DNA of 64,000 bases. It comes from Papio anubis. Taxonomy: Eukaryota; Chordata; Mammalia; Primates; Cercopithecidae. The notes under the pieces are model-generated. The model searched no databases, was not told the DNA's origin, and worked only from the letters and a program-made list of their open reading frames with translations. Every line of letters starts with the position of its first letter. Positions within the stretch are counted from its first letter, which is position 1. The translations under genes were made by a program, and so were the position numbers. The stretch is from NCBI RefSeq assembly GCF_008728515.1, contig NC_044984.1, forward strand, positions 122,073,349 to 122,137,348. The letters are read 5' to 3'. This document shows positions 21,855 to 34,615 of the stretch, in pieces.

Positions 21855-22170
21855 CAGTTGGCCTTCTGCATTTGCGGTTCCGAATTTGTGGATTCAAGGA
21901 ACCTCAAATTGAAAAATATCCTCCCCCAAAACAATGAAAAGTAACAATACAACAGTAAAAATAACGAAAATTTAAAAATAATGCAGCATAAACAATATTT
22001 ACATAGAATTAGCATATAAGTAATCTGAAGATGATTTAAAGTATAAGAGAAGATGTGCATAGGTTATCTGCAAATATTGCACCATTGTATATGAGGGACT
22101 TGAAAATCCTTGGATTTTGGTATCCATGGAGTTCCTGAAACCAATGTCCTGTGGATGCCAAGGGACTATT
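21855..22170 (+). mobile_element. Tigger/MER2-type DNA transposon remnant
   Basis: Starts CAGTTGGCCTTCTGCATTTG, has GATGATTTAAAGTATAAGAG and TTTTGGTATCCATGG, and ends CCAAGGGACTATT followed by TA. Inverted ends roughly match. It interrupts the last codons of the TMEM132-like terminal exon. Confidence 0.85.
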
Positions 22171-22702
22171 TAATATGGGAAAACTGCAAGACCAGATGTA
22201 AACTCTTTTCTTATGTTTGTATTTATCTGCATATCTTTTGGTTGCTTCAGTAGTGAAGTGGTGAGTTTTATCATCAATAGGGGATGATTTAGCAAAGCTT
22301 AATTTGTGGAAGTCTTATAGGATCTCTTTTTAGGCAGGTAACAGAGGTTTGAAGCAGATGGCTTTTAAGTGAGGGTGTGCCCCAGACAATGACATGGAGA
22401 TGCTGGAAACATCATAGGACGATATTTTCACATACTTCCTGGAACTGGTGCTGTACAATAAATCTAAGACTTTGGATGTTATTAGTCATCTGCGTGTAAA
22501 CAGCCACTTGGAATCAGAAAGGGTTTGGGCATTGATTTTTCTATTCTTAGTCTCTTATGAAGCATAGTGGCCACCGCTTGTCCTTGGCCTGAGAGTAGGT
22601 GCATATAAAAGATAATGGAATGTTACCACCCTTATTTGGAAAGAGCACTGCTCTTGTTTTGAATACTGAGGGAAAGGGCTGGGACTAAGGAGCGGCTGCC
22701 AG
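22171..22702. other. Unassigned; possible 3' UTR remnant
   Basis: Follows the Tigger-type element that interrupts the terminal-exon relic, so it may descend from the old 3' UTR. TACAATAAATC near 22455 is the only polyadenylation-like signal seen. Confidence 0.35.
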
Positions 22703-22853
22703 AGGGTAGTGGAGGGTGCCGCAAGGTACTGCAGGATGCTAGATGTTCCTTCAGGGTGGCAGAGCGTGCTGGAGGGTGCTGGAGTTGTGCTGCAGGGTGC
22801 TCCAAGGTGCTAGAGGGTGCTGGAGAGTGCTGCGGGGTACCGCAGGGTGCACT
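22703..22853. repeat. 10-bp minisatellite, about 15 units
   Basis: Consensus AGGGTGCTGS with substitutions and one 11-bp unit. GC-rich. Confidence 0.88.
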
Positions 22854-23159
22854 GCGTGACTCCGAGTGCACCTCATCCATCTCTTCCTACATATGCATTA
22901 GCAGCTAATTTCTTTGGCCTGTGTAATTTTTCTGGAAATAGGAATAGGAAACACAAAATCAATGTTTATTTCAAGATCTGTTTGATTGGCATATATGTTC
23001 TATTTCCTGGGAGTTTTCATGGCATGTCATTTACTGGGTATCCATGCTGGCTGTCGAGTTTTTTCCACTTTTCCTCACTTTAGTGTTCGGGGGCAGTACC
23101 TAAATTCTTATCCTGACTTTATCTTTTCCTGTTTCCCGTTTTGAAATCCTGAGGTGTTT

Positions 23160-23480
23160 TTCTTGTTTGTTTTTGTCTGTTTTAATTGTTATTTTAGACT
23201 TGGGGATACATGTGAAAGTTTGTTACATAGATGAACACATGTCATTGGGGGTTGTTGTACGTATTGTTACATCACCCAGCTATTAAGTTCAGTACCCAAT
23301 ACTTACCTTTTCTGCTTCTCTCCCTCCTCTTCCCCTGCCCCTCAGGTACACCTCAGTGTATGTTGTTTCCTTCTTTGCATTCATAAGTTCTTATCATTTG
23401 GCTCCCACTTGTAAGTGAGAGCGTGCAGTATTTGGTTGTCTGTTCCTGCATTAGTTCGCTAAGGATGATAACCTCCAGAA
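23160..23480 (-). mobile_element. L1 3' UTR, antisense, strongly 5'-truncated
   Basis: GAAAGTTTGTTACATAGATG, TATTAAGTTCAGTACCCAAT, and GGCTCCCACTTGTAAGTGAG are L1 3'-end landmarks in antisense. Primate L1PB/L1MA age. Confidence 0.9.
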
Positions 23481-25731
23481 ATCATTTGTATATGAATTTG
23501 GAAAATAAGTTTTATTTAACATGTGAGTGTATAATTAAAAAGTACTGGTTTATAAATGATTTTTAGATAAACCTTGTAGAGTTTGGGGAAACACTGAGAA
23601 CCATATACATATATATATATGTATATTTCCTCTCTGGTAGTTGTAACTTCATGGGGAGCTAATATTTTGGGGGGTTAAATCTTTTCATTAAAATACTATT
23701 AGCTCTACCTATGCAAGCATTTTGTGGGCATCATATCTCAGTATGCAATATGAAGTCTAAAAATAGTGTTGATGTGCACAAAAATGAAACTGCCTGGGAA
23801 GCTTCTGCAGCTGAGGCTTTCCATTTGCTTGAACAACAGTAAAAATAAATAAATAGAAGCATGTTTCTATTTACCAGTATGTAGAAATCCACCTGGAGGG
23901 TGACCAGAAAATATTCACAATTGTCTTTCTCGTAGAGGGAAAGCATGCACAGTATGCTCACTGAGGGAGAAACTAGCGGGTAGTACAAAAAAAAAATCAT
24001 AGAAGTGAATGAACACTCTAAAAATTGAGAAGCAATTGTCAGGAAAAGCACAGGTCCTGTAAATCAAAGTGACAAAGAAAACATTGCATAATTTCTGCAT
24101 TACTTTTAAAATAGAAAAGGTTTCTGAATTAACCACAGAAATGATCCTACACAGAGCAAGACTGCAAGAGCAGGAAGATTTAATAAAAAATTTATATATA
24201 AAGATGGACCAGCTGCTGAGACAAATATTGATCTAGACTGGCTTATGAGAGTCTCCGTTGAGCCGTTTCTTCTCTAAGCAATAGAGTTTTAAGGAGCGGG
24301 CATTGGAGAGACTTGCAGGAGTCATCTGAGGTAGCTTCATGACTTCAAGAGGCTGATGACTCAGCTATTCAAAATAGAGTGCAGCCATCCTCCGATTATA
24401 GATGTCCACGGATGGAAGCATCCCAGGCTCGCTTCCTTGATGATCTCATCACATTAGTAGCTGAGTTCTTCCTGTATCTCTCGTCCACGGGTCCATAGTG
24501 TGTCTAGGGACCGTGTGCAAATCATGGGTGATGTGATGGGTCTGCCCCCAGGAGCGGGTGTTCAATGAGTTCTGTAGATGTGAAAGTTGTAGTTGAAAGG
24601 TGAAGTTGGTAACACTTGATTTTCTTTTTCAATTCCAATGAAGCCGGGAGACCCAAGACATTGGCTGTAAACAGATTATTTAAAAAGATGACTAGTGCTT
24701 GTAGTCAGAGCTCCTCTGCTAGCCAGGATACGGTTCCTTGGTTTCTGCAGTGTTCTCTGGGGAGATAGCCCCACATGGCAGAGAGAAGTACATGCTAATT
24801 TAGGCGTAATTATTCAAATGAAACCTGCTGCTTCTCAAAGTTGCTTTCCATGGTCTCTCCTTTTTGATGCTTGACATTTGGCCCAGGCGTAATGAGAATT
24901 CATTTCTGAAACCGGAGCCTCAAAACTCCATTACAGGGTGAGTCATACACCGTCAGCCAGGACGGATCCCTCTGGAAATGGAGACTTTGTAGAATTTGGG
25001 GGTTGCATGGGGAGAACTTGCCTGGTGGGTGGGAGAGACAATGAGTATCACCTTAGTGATGAAAAACCCAATTAAGGCAGCCTGAAGTATAACAGTTCCC
25101 ATGGCAAGAGGGCTCAGCATGGTACAGGAAGCAAACTCAGAGTATGATGATGTGGCAGAAGTTCTCATCTAAGCTGGAAACTACACCACTTTTTCAAAGA
25201 GAACTCTGTCAAGAGAACATGTAGAAATGACAGAAGTGCTCACTGAGATACAATCTCTCCCGTGCAGTCACGACTTTCCTTCAGCCCCTCGTCGAAAACT
25301 CAACAAAAGGCTGCAGTTCATTGGATTGTGATTCTTCATTTTTTCTCAGGTTTGCCATTGACTTTCATCAGGTTAATATAATTTTATTAATTTTTTCTTC
25401 TCTAAATGTTTCTTGCCAATTAGAAACCGTGGGTTATATTTATCCTTGTTTTCCTCCAACAGAATAGGTATTGCACTCCAAAAAACATAAACCAATATGG
25501 AAAAATGAACGTGAATTATTAGATTCTGAGATGCAGCTTTTTGGTGGGTCCTAAGATGTTTGCCTGAATCAAGTAGGATCTTAGTGGATGAGATATTCAA
25601 ACTTTTGATCTGAAAAACGATTTCATCCAAAATCTGGCATGAAGTCCCTTCCTTTTCTCCAGGATGCAATGGTTCAGATCTTGATCAGATACTAGAACTC
25701 CTGACATCATTTCAGCATCCTTTCATTTTGC
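23481..25731. other. Unassigned sequence
   Basis: No family recognised. Includes an AT palindrome (TATACATATATATATATGTA) near 23606 and a reverse-strand frame at 24953-25168 with a hydrophobic stretch. Confidence 0.5.
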
Positions 25732-25788
25732 AAATGCTTCAGGTACAGAAATCCAAATGCTTCAGATGCAGAAGTCCAAATGCTTCAA
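25732..25788. repeat. 23-bp tandem repeat, 2.5 copies
   Basis: AAATGCTTC starts at 25732, 25755 and 25778. Confidence 0.8.
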
Positions 25789-25849
25789 TAAGACCATGCA
25801 GCTTAAAAGATTTGAGTATGTGAGATGTCAGTTCCTGTGCTCTAGATCA

Positions 25850-25945
25850 GCAGTCCCCAACCTTTTTGGAACCAGGAACCGGTTACGTGGAAGACAACTT
25901 TTCCACAGACTTGGGGGATTTGGGGTTCGATGCATTCCTATCTGT
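25850..25945. mobile_element. DNA-transposon end fragment (hAT/MER type)
   Basis: CAGTCCCCAACCTTTTTGGA and GGAACCGGTTACGTGGAAGA match the terminal part of a common human DNA-element family. The remainder is absent. Confidence 0.5.
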
Positions 25946-27439
25946 TTTGCTTCTGTTGTCTGTACTTTTAGAGTTCTTCCAAAAAAATCATTGCCCAGGC
26001 CCATGTAAAGAAGCTTTGCTGATTATATTCAATAAAGATGGGAATGAAATAAAACACAATACAACAAATAAAACTAAGAAAAAACAAATAAAAAATGCAG
26101 GCTGGGCCTATCAGGGTTGACCAAGTCCATTAGCAATAGGAAGAATAATTGCATCCCATCTCGACACAGCATTCAAACCATCCTTTTCTCTTCATTTAAT
26201 AGTCTCAATCCTCCCCTTCTCTGTTTGTGTAAGCATAGCATATGTGCCTTCCAATCTAAACAGCCATTTCCCCAGTTAAAACCACACTTGACTAATATAA
26301 CACATATTCTCTACTTTACAAAGAGTACTAATTTAAAAGGATAGTGGGACGTTATGCTAAAATATTGACTATAGAGTTTCATTTATGTAATGGATACAGA
26401 ATATTGAAACACTAAAATGTATATTGGAACAAGGATGCTTTAAAGTAAAAGCTTGCAACGGTGTAGATTTTAAATGCACAGCCATCGAACTCTGAAATAT
26501 TTAAATGACAGGGGAGGAGGCATTTCGAAAGAACAAGGTAAAATGCACTGCATTTAAATATCTGGCCCACGTTTGGGATGGTTGCTGGCATCACTGGCAC
26601 GTTCTAGTCTTTCTCTGTTTTCCTTGTGATTTTATTTTTCCTGGACTTACTTCAGCAATGAAAAGACTTTATGTTCCAGCGTAAGGACATCTTTCTACCA
26701 CAGGGTGTCATATATTGAAACATGAAAATAAACAGTGAAGCATTCTTCCCTTCGGTGCAATTATTTTATTACACACACTTATTTCAGCCCTGTAATTTTA
26801 GCCATTCACAAGCATATTATGATATGGGAAAGAGCCCCTGTCCTTGTCCTCCATTCCCAAGCTTAAGACTTGGTAGAAGGGATCAGAGGCCACATTTAGG
26901 CATTCAGATGGATGGAAAGAGACGGTTCATTCTGTTGCATGTGCTGGTTGCCTTACGAGGTTTCACATATTCTTCCAGGGGTTCCATACACCAAGTAGAA
27001 CTATGTAAAAAATAGAGGTGACCTCAGTGGTTGCATGCAGGCTTTCGGAGGTGAATAAGCTGATCCTGCACTTCTAGTTACCCAGCTGCTTGGCGTGGAG
27101 GTGGTAGCAAACATCTCTATGATTTGGCAATGTTTCCATCCAAATAATTTGAAGTTGATGATTTTTAATAAATCTGGAAAGATAAATGTGAACTTAAAAG
27201 TGTTAAAGGCACTTAGAAATTTTACCTTCAAGAAGCATTTTATTTATTCTCGTAGTATCCAGCCCAATGGTATTTGCAGATGCATATCCCATAGTGTTAA
27301 AGAAAGGAAGAGGTAGAGTATTTCTTACACCCCAGCTCAGGGGCCAAACCAGACTGAAACTCAGAGCCAAAGTTAATATTCCGTGTCTACTTGATGGTTA
27401 TCCGTGTTCCACTATTGGGCTGTATTTATTCATGGCTTA
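25946..27439. other. Unassigned sequence
   Basis: A-rich tract at 26030-26098; otherwise nothing recognised. Confidence 0.55.
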
Positions 27440-27721
27440 GATGTGTGCATGCATGTGTGTGTGTATGTTTATGTGGGTGTCTATGTATGTGTGTATATAT
27501 GGTGTGTATGCATGTGTATGCTTGGATGTGTGCATATGGTAACTGTATGTGTATTGTGTGTGTGTGGTTGTGTGTATGTGCATTTATGTATTATGTATGG
27601 CATGTGCCTGTGTGCTTGGATGATTGTCTTATGTGTATTATGTTTTTATGTGTGTATGCGCATGCATCTGTATGTTTGTATGTGCGTATATGTTTGTGTG
27701 TTTAAGTGTTGCATGTGTGCA
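27440..27721. repeat. TG-rich degenerate simple repeat
   Basis: About 280 bp of TGTG/TATG/CATG words, mostly alternating purine-pyrimidine. Two overlapping frames stay open (104-107 codons, Val/Cys/Tyr/Met-rich), purely from composition. Confidence 0.85.
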
Positions 27722-29507
27722 TATTGAGGGGAGGGATTTATATGGGTCCGAGTTTCCTGGGATGCTGATGCTATAGAACAGGAAGACCTACTCAGACATA
27801 AGCAAAGTGCAAAATGACTCGGGATTCTGTGCTCCTCTCTGAAGGTTTCTGTAGATGTCTCAACTGGGAGACTGGTTGCACCTGCCAAGACCCCGCAGAC
27901 TCTCAGCCATCTCTGCACCTCCCAAAACTGCCAGCATCACCTTTGACGTTGTAGCAAATGTTATTCTGTGCTCTCAGGATGAAAAGAGAAATCTTGGCAA
28001 CCCAGGGTTTGAATAGCTGGATGTGTCTCAGTAATTCCCTTAAGCCAAGCCTGCTCTTTCTCCAAGCCCCACAGGCAGCCCATGAGTAAATGGGGTAGTG
28101 CATCTCTGTGCAGCTAAGCCTGTGGAGCAGCGTGCTTGCATGCTTCAAAGAGTCGATAGAATAGGAGGCAAAATGCTCTCCCATACTTACGAGCCCCTTC
28201 TTCTCCATCGGGATTACTTCCCACAACTACAGAAAACACTGTTTTCCCTAGTAGCTTCATCCTGTTCTTTTTCTACCAGAAAACAGGAGAACCAAGCTGC
28301 TGGCCACCGAGAGTTTTTCCCAGACCTCAGCGTGTGTGTATAGCTTTTAGTATAATTGGATTCAAAAAAAGAAGAAACAGAGACATTTTGAAATAAGATT
28401 CAGAAAAGAAAAACACTTTGTGTTTGGAAGTTTATTTGCAAAATGCAAACACGGCATTGAAAATATTTTGATACTGAAGTTCTTAACAGTTACTAAAAAT
28501 TTATTTATGTGTTTAGATAATTTATATGGGTTATGGTAGGAGATATTTGTTTTTTAGAAAAATTAAAATATATAGAAAAGTGCAGAAAATACATTAATGT
28601 AAACCCCTCCCCTAGCTGGAAACCAGCAGGACACTAATACTTTCTTGATGGGAATTAACAACCCAAGGGGTTTCCAAACCCACCAGGGACATTTTCCTCT
28701 CACCCTAAGGAGGCTGGGATATTATCCATAGAAAAAACAAGCCAATCTTTGTGTTTTAAGAGAGCTTGAAAATATCTCTGGCATTAACTGTTGCTTTGGG
28801 TTTCTTATTTAGATGAAATATTTTAATTTTATTTTAGGTTGAGGATCATCTCTGCAGAAGCTAACAGTAGAGGCAGCCCTTTTAGTCACTGGAATTAAAG
28901 TGCTATATGATGAGATGAACAATTTGAAACATAGGGTTGGTGTACTCATTTAAGAGTATTTTACATTTTTTTTTTAGGATGGCTTAAATCACCATTGGCC
29001 TGACACGGTTCCATTTCTTTGGCCTAAAGTCACGTAAAAAACAGGGAGACACTCATAACTTTTATAATTTATTGCAAATTTAGAGTTAAACACTTCCTCA
29101 CTTTTATGATGAAATCTGACCCACCAAATGAAATATCAAAAACGTGCAAGTGTAGACACTGCCTGTATAAGGCACTTAATTCCAAACTCTCTCGTTTCCT
29201 TACAGGGGAGGGGTCTTCCTTCTTTCAGATCCATTTTAGAAGTGTCTTGATATCCTGGGTTTCTTGGGTACTCCTATGCAGTGCAGGCATTTCCCATGCA
29301 GATTAAACATTTTGCTGGGTGGGAATTGGGGCAGGGGCGGCTGGCTTCGACACCACTTGTCACTCAAGCACTCTCATTTCATCCCTCTGTTGTTGAAGAC
29401 TCCACCAGCACAGCTGTGCAATGGCGTGGGGTTTGCCACCTCACAGCTGCATTGTGCAAAACTCCATGAGCCAATGCTGCACGGAAGGATGTAGGGTTGC
29501 CAAATTG
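27722..29507. other. Unassigned sequence
   Basis: Nothing recognised beyond AT-rich runs. Confidence 0.55.
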
Positions 29508-29820
29508 GAGCGGTGGGTGCCTCCCCTCTTAGCACAAAGGGTTTGGAAGGATGGTGGTGCTCCCTCTTAGCACAGGTTTGGAACGATGGAGGTGCTCCCT
29601 CTTAGCACAGGTTTGGAAGGATGGTGGTGCTCCCTCTTAGCACAGGTTTGGAAGGATGGTGGTGCTCCCTCTTAGCACAGGTTTGGAAGGGTGGAGGTGC
29701 TCCCTCCTATCATAGGTTTGGATGGGTGGAGGCACTCCCTCTTAGCACAGGTTTGGAAGAGTGGAGGTGCTCCCTCTTAGCACAGGTTTGGAAGGATGGA
29801 GGTGTCCCTCTTAGCACAGG
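29508..29820. repeat. 35-bp minisatellite, 8 units plus a partial
   Basis: Units of 35 bp start with GTTTGGAAGG at 29541 and recur exactly every 35 bp through 29786, the last unit being 34 bp. Consensus ends CTCCCTCTTAGCACAG. A diverged partial unit precedes at 29508-29540. Confidence 0.95.
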
Positions 29821-32800
29821 TTTGGGATTACTGCGGGGTTTGTGTTGATTGCTCCTGTGCCCACACCATTTTAACAGTTAGCTTTCATGCAGAGCCTTAT
29901 TTTCAATTTCATCACTGTAAACTACAATTCAAAAAACAAATTGAAGGACCAGCATTCCTGAAGATGATGTTCTAGGCAGGCCTCACATATCTTTGGAGAT
30001 TTAGGCAAACTCTTAGACATGGGAAAGGCAGGCACTGGAAGTGAAAAATTAAGTAACAGAAAAGATCAAAACCAGGAAGAAAGAAATGGTTATAAAACCC
30101 TGTGAACAATACACACTTTCACTTTACCTAATCGTACCTGGGCTCTTGGGGGGAAATGGCTTTTATGCTGTATCAATGGGAAGTTAATGTTGACAGTATT
30201 CCTTATCTATAATATGTGTCTTAATAGCATGCTGTCCTCTCGCAAATTAGTTTGCACACCAGTCATTAGTTCTCAGCTACAGGCTATTGTCTCAGAGCAA
30301 TGAATTAGTTCTGGGCTTCTAGAACAGGTTTGAGAGAGAATTGGAGTGAGGTTCCCAGGAGACTGTCTGATAAGGCATCTGCATGAACGCAGCAATGCAT
30401 GGAAGGAGAATGAGGTAGAGATTTCTATGGGTTAGCAAACAAGGAGCTAGTGACCTGCTGGACCAGGGATGTGTTCACGTTGGTCATGGAAGCAGCAAGA
30501 GATGAACTTAGCCCAACAGGGATCTCCTGACAAGATCACAGAAGCAACATGAACACGTGCTGGGTTGGAGAGCATGACGTTCTTTTACTAAATTAACAGC
30601 TCAGGTACAACCTTCCCTAATCCCTTACCTGCCCTCTATCCCTTTCACACCAGAAGCTCCCAGGCAGAGGCCGGCCAAGCTAGGGAAGGGGAGAAAGTCT
30701 GCAGTTAAATCAAGAACATAGTTTGGATCTGTATCTGGGACAGTGAGATGGTGTTCGTTAACCAAGCTGGCCATGGGTGAATGTGAAGAGGTGGGCCAGC
30801 TGCACAGGTTGAGGGACTGATCCCATAAGACCTTTCTGACACCAACTGCCAGCGTGGAGGTTTCCGTAAACCATCTTCTATTTTAACACTTTACTAGGAT
30901 GATGTTCAGATCTCAGAAAAGTGCTATCTTTACGAGTACAGTTTTGTTTTAGTGAAATGATGCAAATATAGAACCAAGCAAAGGACGAGACCCATAGGGA
31001 GGGGTCCAAGGTGAAGCTCGAGTGTCCCCTCCTCATGAAGGCCTTGACAGTGTTACCGTCTTCAGGCTATGATGTGTGACAGTGCACACAGTGATGCCAG
31101 CCAGGAAGCTCGCCTGAGCTGCAATGTCCGGAGTTGGTGTTGGGGCTGAACTGCATGGAGATGATTTATTGAACCTTGGATCGCATGGTTAAACTCAGTT
31201 TTCGGCCCCCTTCCTTCCCTGGAGGTTGGGATGATGTCACCTGGCTCAGAAACTCAAACCTCAGGGCATAGTTTCGGTCTTTCTGGCCTGCCATCCCCTG
31301 CTGAGTCATATCAGCATAAGGCATCAGGTGTGAAAAATAAAGGTCCTTCAATCGCTCAAGACATTTCAAGACTTTAGTGGTTACTTCCCAGGATCTAGGG
31401 CAAAAGACAGAACTTTTAATAGAGTTGTTTGCTACACAATGGCCTATTATTTAAACATGAGCAGAAAAGCCAATTTATATAGGAAAAGGGTGATGTTGCC
31501 CCTACTGAGGAAATTTGAGAGGGGCATCAGGAAACAGAAGAAAGTTTGTGTTATGATCCTGTGTGACACACAAGGCATTCTTATCAGTCACCTCAAAGAT
31601 GGGAGGAAATTGGAGTAGATATTGTACAATTGACCACGTCCCAGCTGTTAAATAATTCTCCATGGTTTCTTCTCTTACCCACTGTGTCCCTGGGAGGTCA
31701 AAGTGTGGTGCTGGGTTTGACCTCTGCCTTCCTGTTGTGACCTCACAATTGATGGGGGTAGATGTTGACTTAAACTTGCAGGTGCTACTTATTTTGGGAA
31801 ATAACTTCCCACGGTCCTATTATTTTACCTTTTCAAGAACCTTGGAGGCAGGTAGGTCAGAATATTAGTGTTTCATTTTGCAGATAAGAACCCTAGCCAT
31901 TGGAACTGGCCCATAAACCCTCAGTGAATTGAGGGAAGAACGATGATTAGGATCCAAGCCTTCCTCCCGTTCCATGGCTCATTCCAATAATCCCACAGGG
32001 AAGTCCACCATTGCCCTTGGGTCATGAGAATGAGGCTGCTGCTACAGCTATAAAATGTAGTGCCAGAGACCATTCAGTCCCTTTCCTTGTGTCATCCACC
32101 AAGTGCAGTGGCTGGAGTAAGTATTAGAGTCATTCCATATGTGTAAAGTAGAGGAAACCCTAAGGTCAGTCCCTTGAGCTAATAAATGTTCATTGTAGCA
32201 CCAGAAGCTTATGCCAGCACCATGCATTTTACCCCAGAAAAATGGATGAGAAAGGAGCTGCTGAGCTGGGGAGGGGAGAAGGGAAATGAGCTATGTCATC
32301 AGGCCCTGAGACCCCAGATCAAACAACATTCCAGCACATAAATATTCATCCAAGCAGCATGTCCAGTTGCAGTCCATTTAGCATGACGTTAACAGTGAGC
32401 TGTAAGACAAAAGCCCAGGAGCTCATTATCATGAGCCGGGCTTGGGAACATTTGCAGCAAGTTCTGAAATAATTAATATTACATTTGAATAATGTGATGA
32501 ACGTGCACATTTGTTCTATTGCGGGGCTCTTTTTGAGATCCCTGCACCCCCCTCCCTCTTGCGGAATGCCTGGTGGCAAGAGACCTGCCCATCAACATTT
32601 GGAGGAAGAATCAGGAGTGTTATTTTTAACTCCTCATTATTAGAGGAACACACACATCTGGAAGACTGTGAGGAGTGATTATTAGCTGTTCAGCTGAGAA
32701 ATAGTCTGGTGTCTACAATGCATCATTTTCTAATTATTTAGATATTTTTCAATGCCTTAAATACTGGAGGCATCTAAAATCCAGCTCATTTAATCTCCCT

Positions 32801-34302
32801 AAATTATACTTTCTCCATCTGCCATGGTCTTACAGTTTCATAAAACCTCTACTTTTTACAAGCCCAATAAAATCATGGAAAATATGGAGGAAGCTCAGTT
32901 TCAGCTTGGTTTGGTTTTTGTTTTTCTTTTGGGGGGAAATTGATATATCTGAACTGGAAAATAATGTTCATATGTTCAGTTTGCTAATATAGTTTGGAGA
33001 TTTTTCTAAGGCCACTTACCAAAAATAAGGTACTTTTATATTTTTCTTATGAGATATTCCAAAATACTGTGGCATTAGAAAATTGTGCTTTTCACTGGAA
33101 ACAGAAAGAAATAAGCCAAACTTCCCCACCTCCATAAATCTATTCCAGATCCCGATGGTTTTGACTGCATTTATCAATCTTTCTTTATTGAAACTGTCTG
33201 TCTCGCATGTCTGGCCCAGAGCTCTAAAATGCTGAATAGAAGCAAGGGAGAGGTCTGTGCACTTTGCTGAGTTTGTGCCATGAAATAAATCAATACTCAC
33301 ACATGCATGGACAAGTGCCTGATATTTACAGTGGCAAAGAACTAGTAGTTATGCTAAGGTCAATTTTGTGCTAAAACAATAAGAAATGTTCTATATTTTA
33401 TTAATTTTTTAAAAAAATTGTAGGGCTTCTGGGAATCCTATGTGTGAACCCAGAATATATTCTGTCTATGTATTATAGGTTCTGGAACTTCAGCTTTAGA
33501 ACATCAGTTTCATTGGAAACCCTCTTCCAATGTGACCTTGTGTTATTGCCAACTAAAAAATACTCAAGTAGAGAGGATTTCCAAGTCCAAGTGACATTTT
33601 TTCCTACAATAAGATGCCTAAAGGCACGCATCCACATGTTTGGTTCAGAAACTCTCCGGTGTCTTCCAACACCCAGGCTTTTTCTATCCCCCTGTTCCAG
33701 TTTCTTCTGCCTACTGGCTTGGTCCTTATATTGTCCTCTCATGCCCTAAAATGGCTGCCGGAGCTCCTAGCATCATACAACCATACAACTGTATTCACAC
33801 AACCATGTTCAAAAGAAGAACAAAGTCAAGTTTCTGCATGTGCGTCTCATTAATTACGGAAGAATCCCCTCACAGATGTGCTCAGAGATGTCTCCACAGG
33901 TATCTGTGACCAGGGTTTAGTTACACGTCTTTGACAAAGGAGTTCGGAAATCCTCTCAAGTTTGTGAGTGTATCAGAAAAAAAAAAAAAAAAGGAAAACA
34001 ACTGAGAAGAGGCAAAGAAAGAGCTTTCTACATATACCTAGACCTGATTAAACCATCCTTTGATCTCTAAAACCCCTTTGTGATTCATAAATCTCATTAA
34101 CTCAAATGCCCTTAATTTGAAATTTATGATAATTTGGACAAGGACAAGGTATAAATTAAGAAAATATCTGGTAAGCGAAGAAAATATTTCCAAATTAATA
34201 GTATCAAATAACAAAAGTGCAGAAGTACTGCCAGCCCTTGCAAGGGATAAATAAACAGGTCCACATTTATACTGAGCTGATAAGATAGTGACAATTTAAT
34301 CT
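29821..34302. other. Long low-repeat stretch, unassigned
   Basis: About 4.5 kb without a recognisable young repeat. A faint antisense MIR-like patch near 31830-31900 and a poly-A run at 33978-33993. Confidence 0.5.
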
Positions 34303-34310
34303 TATCAAGT

Positions 34311-34607
34311 TCTTTTTTTATTTATTTTATCTATCTTTTTTTTTTTTTTTTTTTTGAGACAAAATGTCATTGTTGCCCAGGCCGGGGTGCAGTAGTGCAA
34401 TCTCAGCTCGCTGCAACATCTGCCTCCCAGGTTCAAGCAATTCTCCTGCCTCAGCCTCTCAAGTAGCTGAGATTACAGGCGTGCACCACCACACATAGCT
34501 AATTTTTGTATTTGTAGTAGAGACAGTGTTTCACTATGTTGGCCAATGTTTTCTTGAACTCCTGACCTCAAATGATCCACCCATCTCGGCCTCCCAAAGC
34601 GCTGAGG
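34311..34607 (-). mobile_element. Alu, antisense, 5'-truncated with intact target duplication
   Basis: The body stops about 27 bp short of the Alu start, yet TATCAAGT is repeated exactly at 34303-34310 and 34608-34615. So the truncation occurred at insertion. Confidence 0.93.
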
Positions 34608-34615
34608 TATCAAGT

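Noticed and set aside
24953..25168. Reverse-strand frame with a hydrophobic, membrane-like stretch
   Set aside because: No splice sites, no recognised family and only 71 codons; composition alone can produce this.
27391..27727. Cys/Val/Tyr-rich 104-107 codon frames
   Set aside because: Translation of TG/TATG simple repeat in two frames.
29508..29820. CRISPR-like regular repeats (also 59699-59880)
   Set aside because: Units are contiguous with no unique spacers, no cas genes, and a primate nuclear setting; they are minisatellites.
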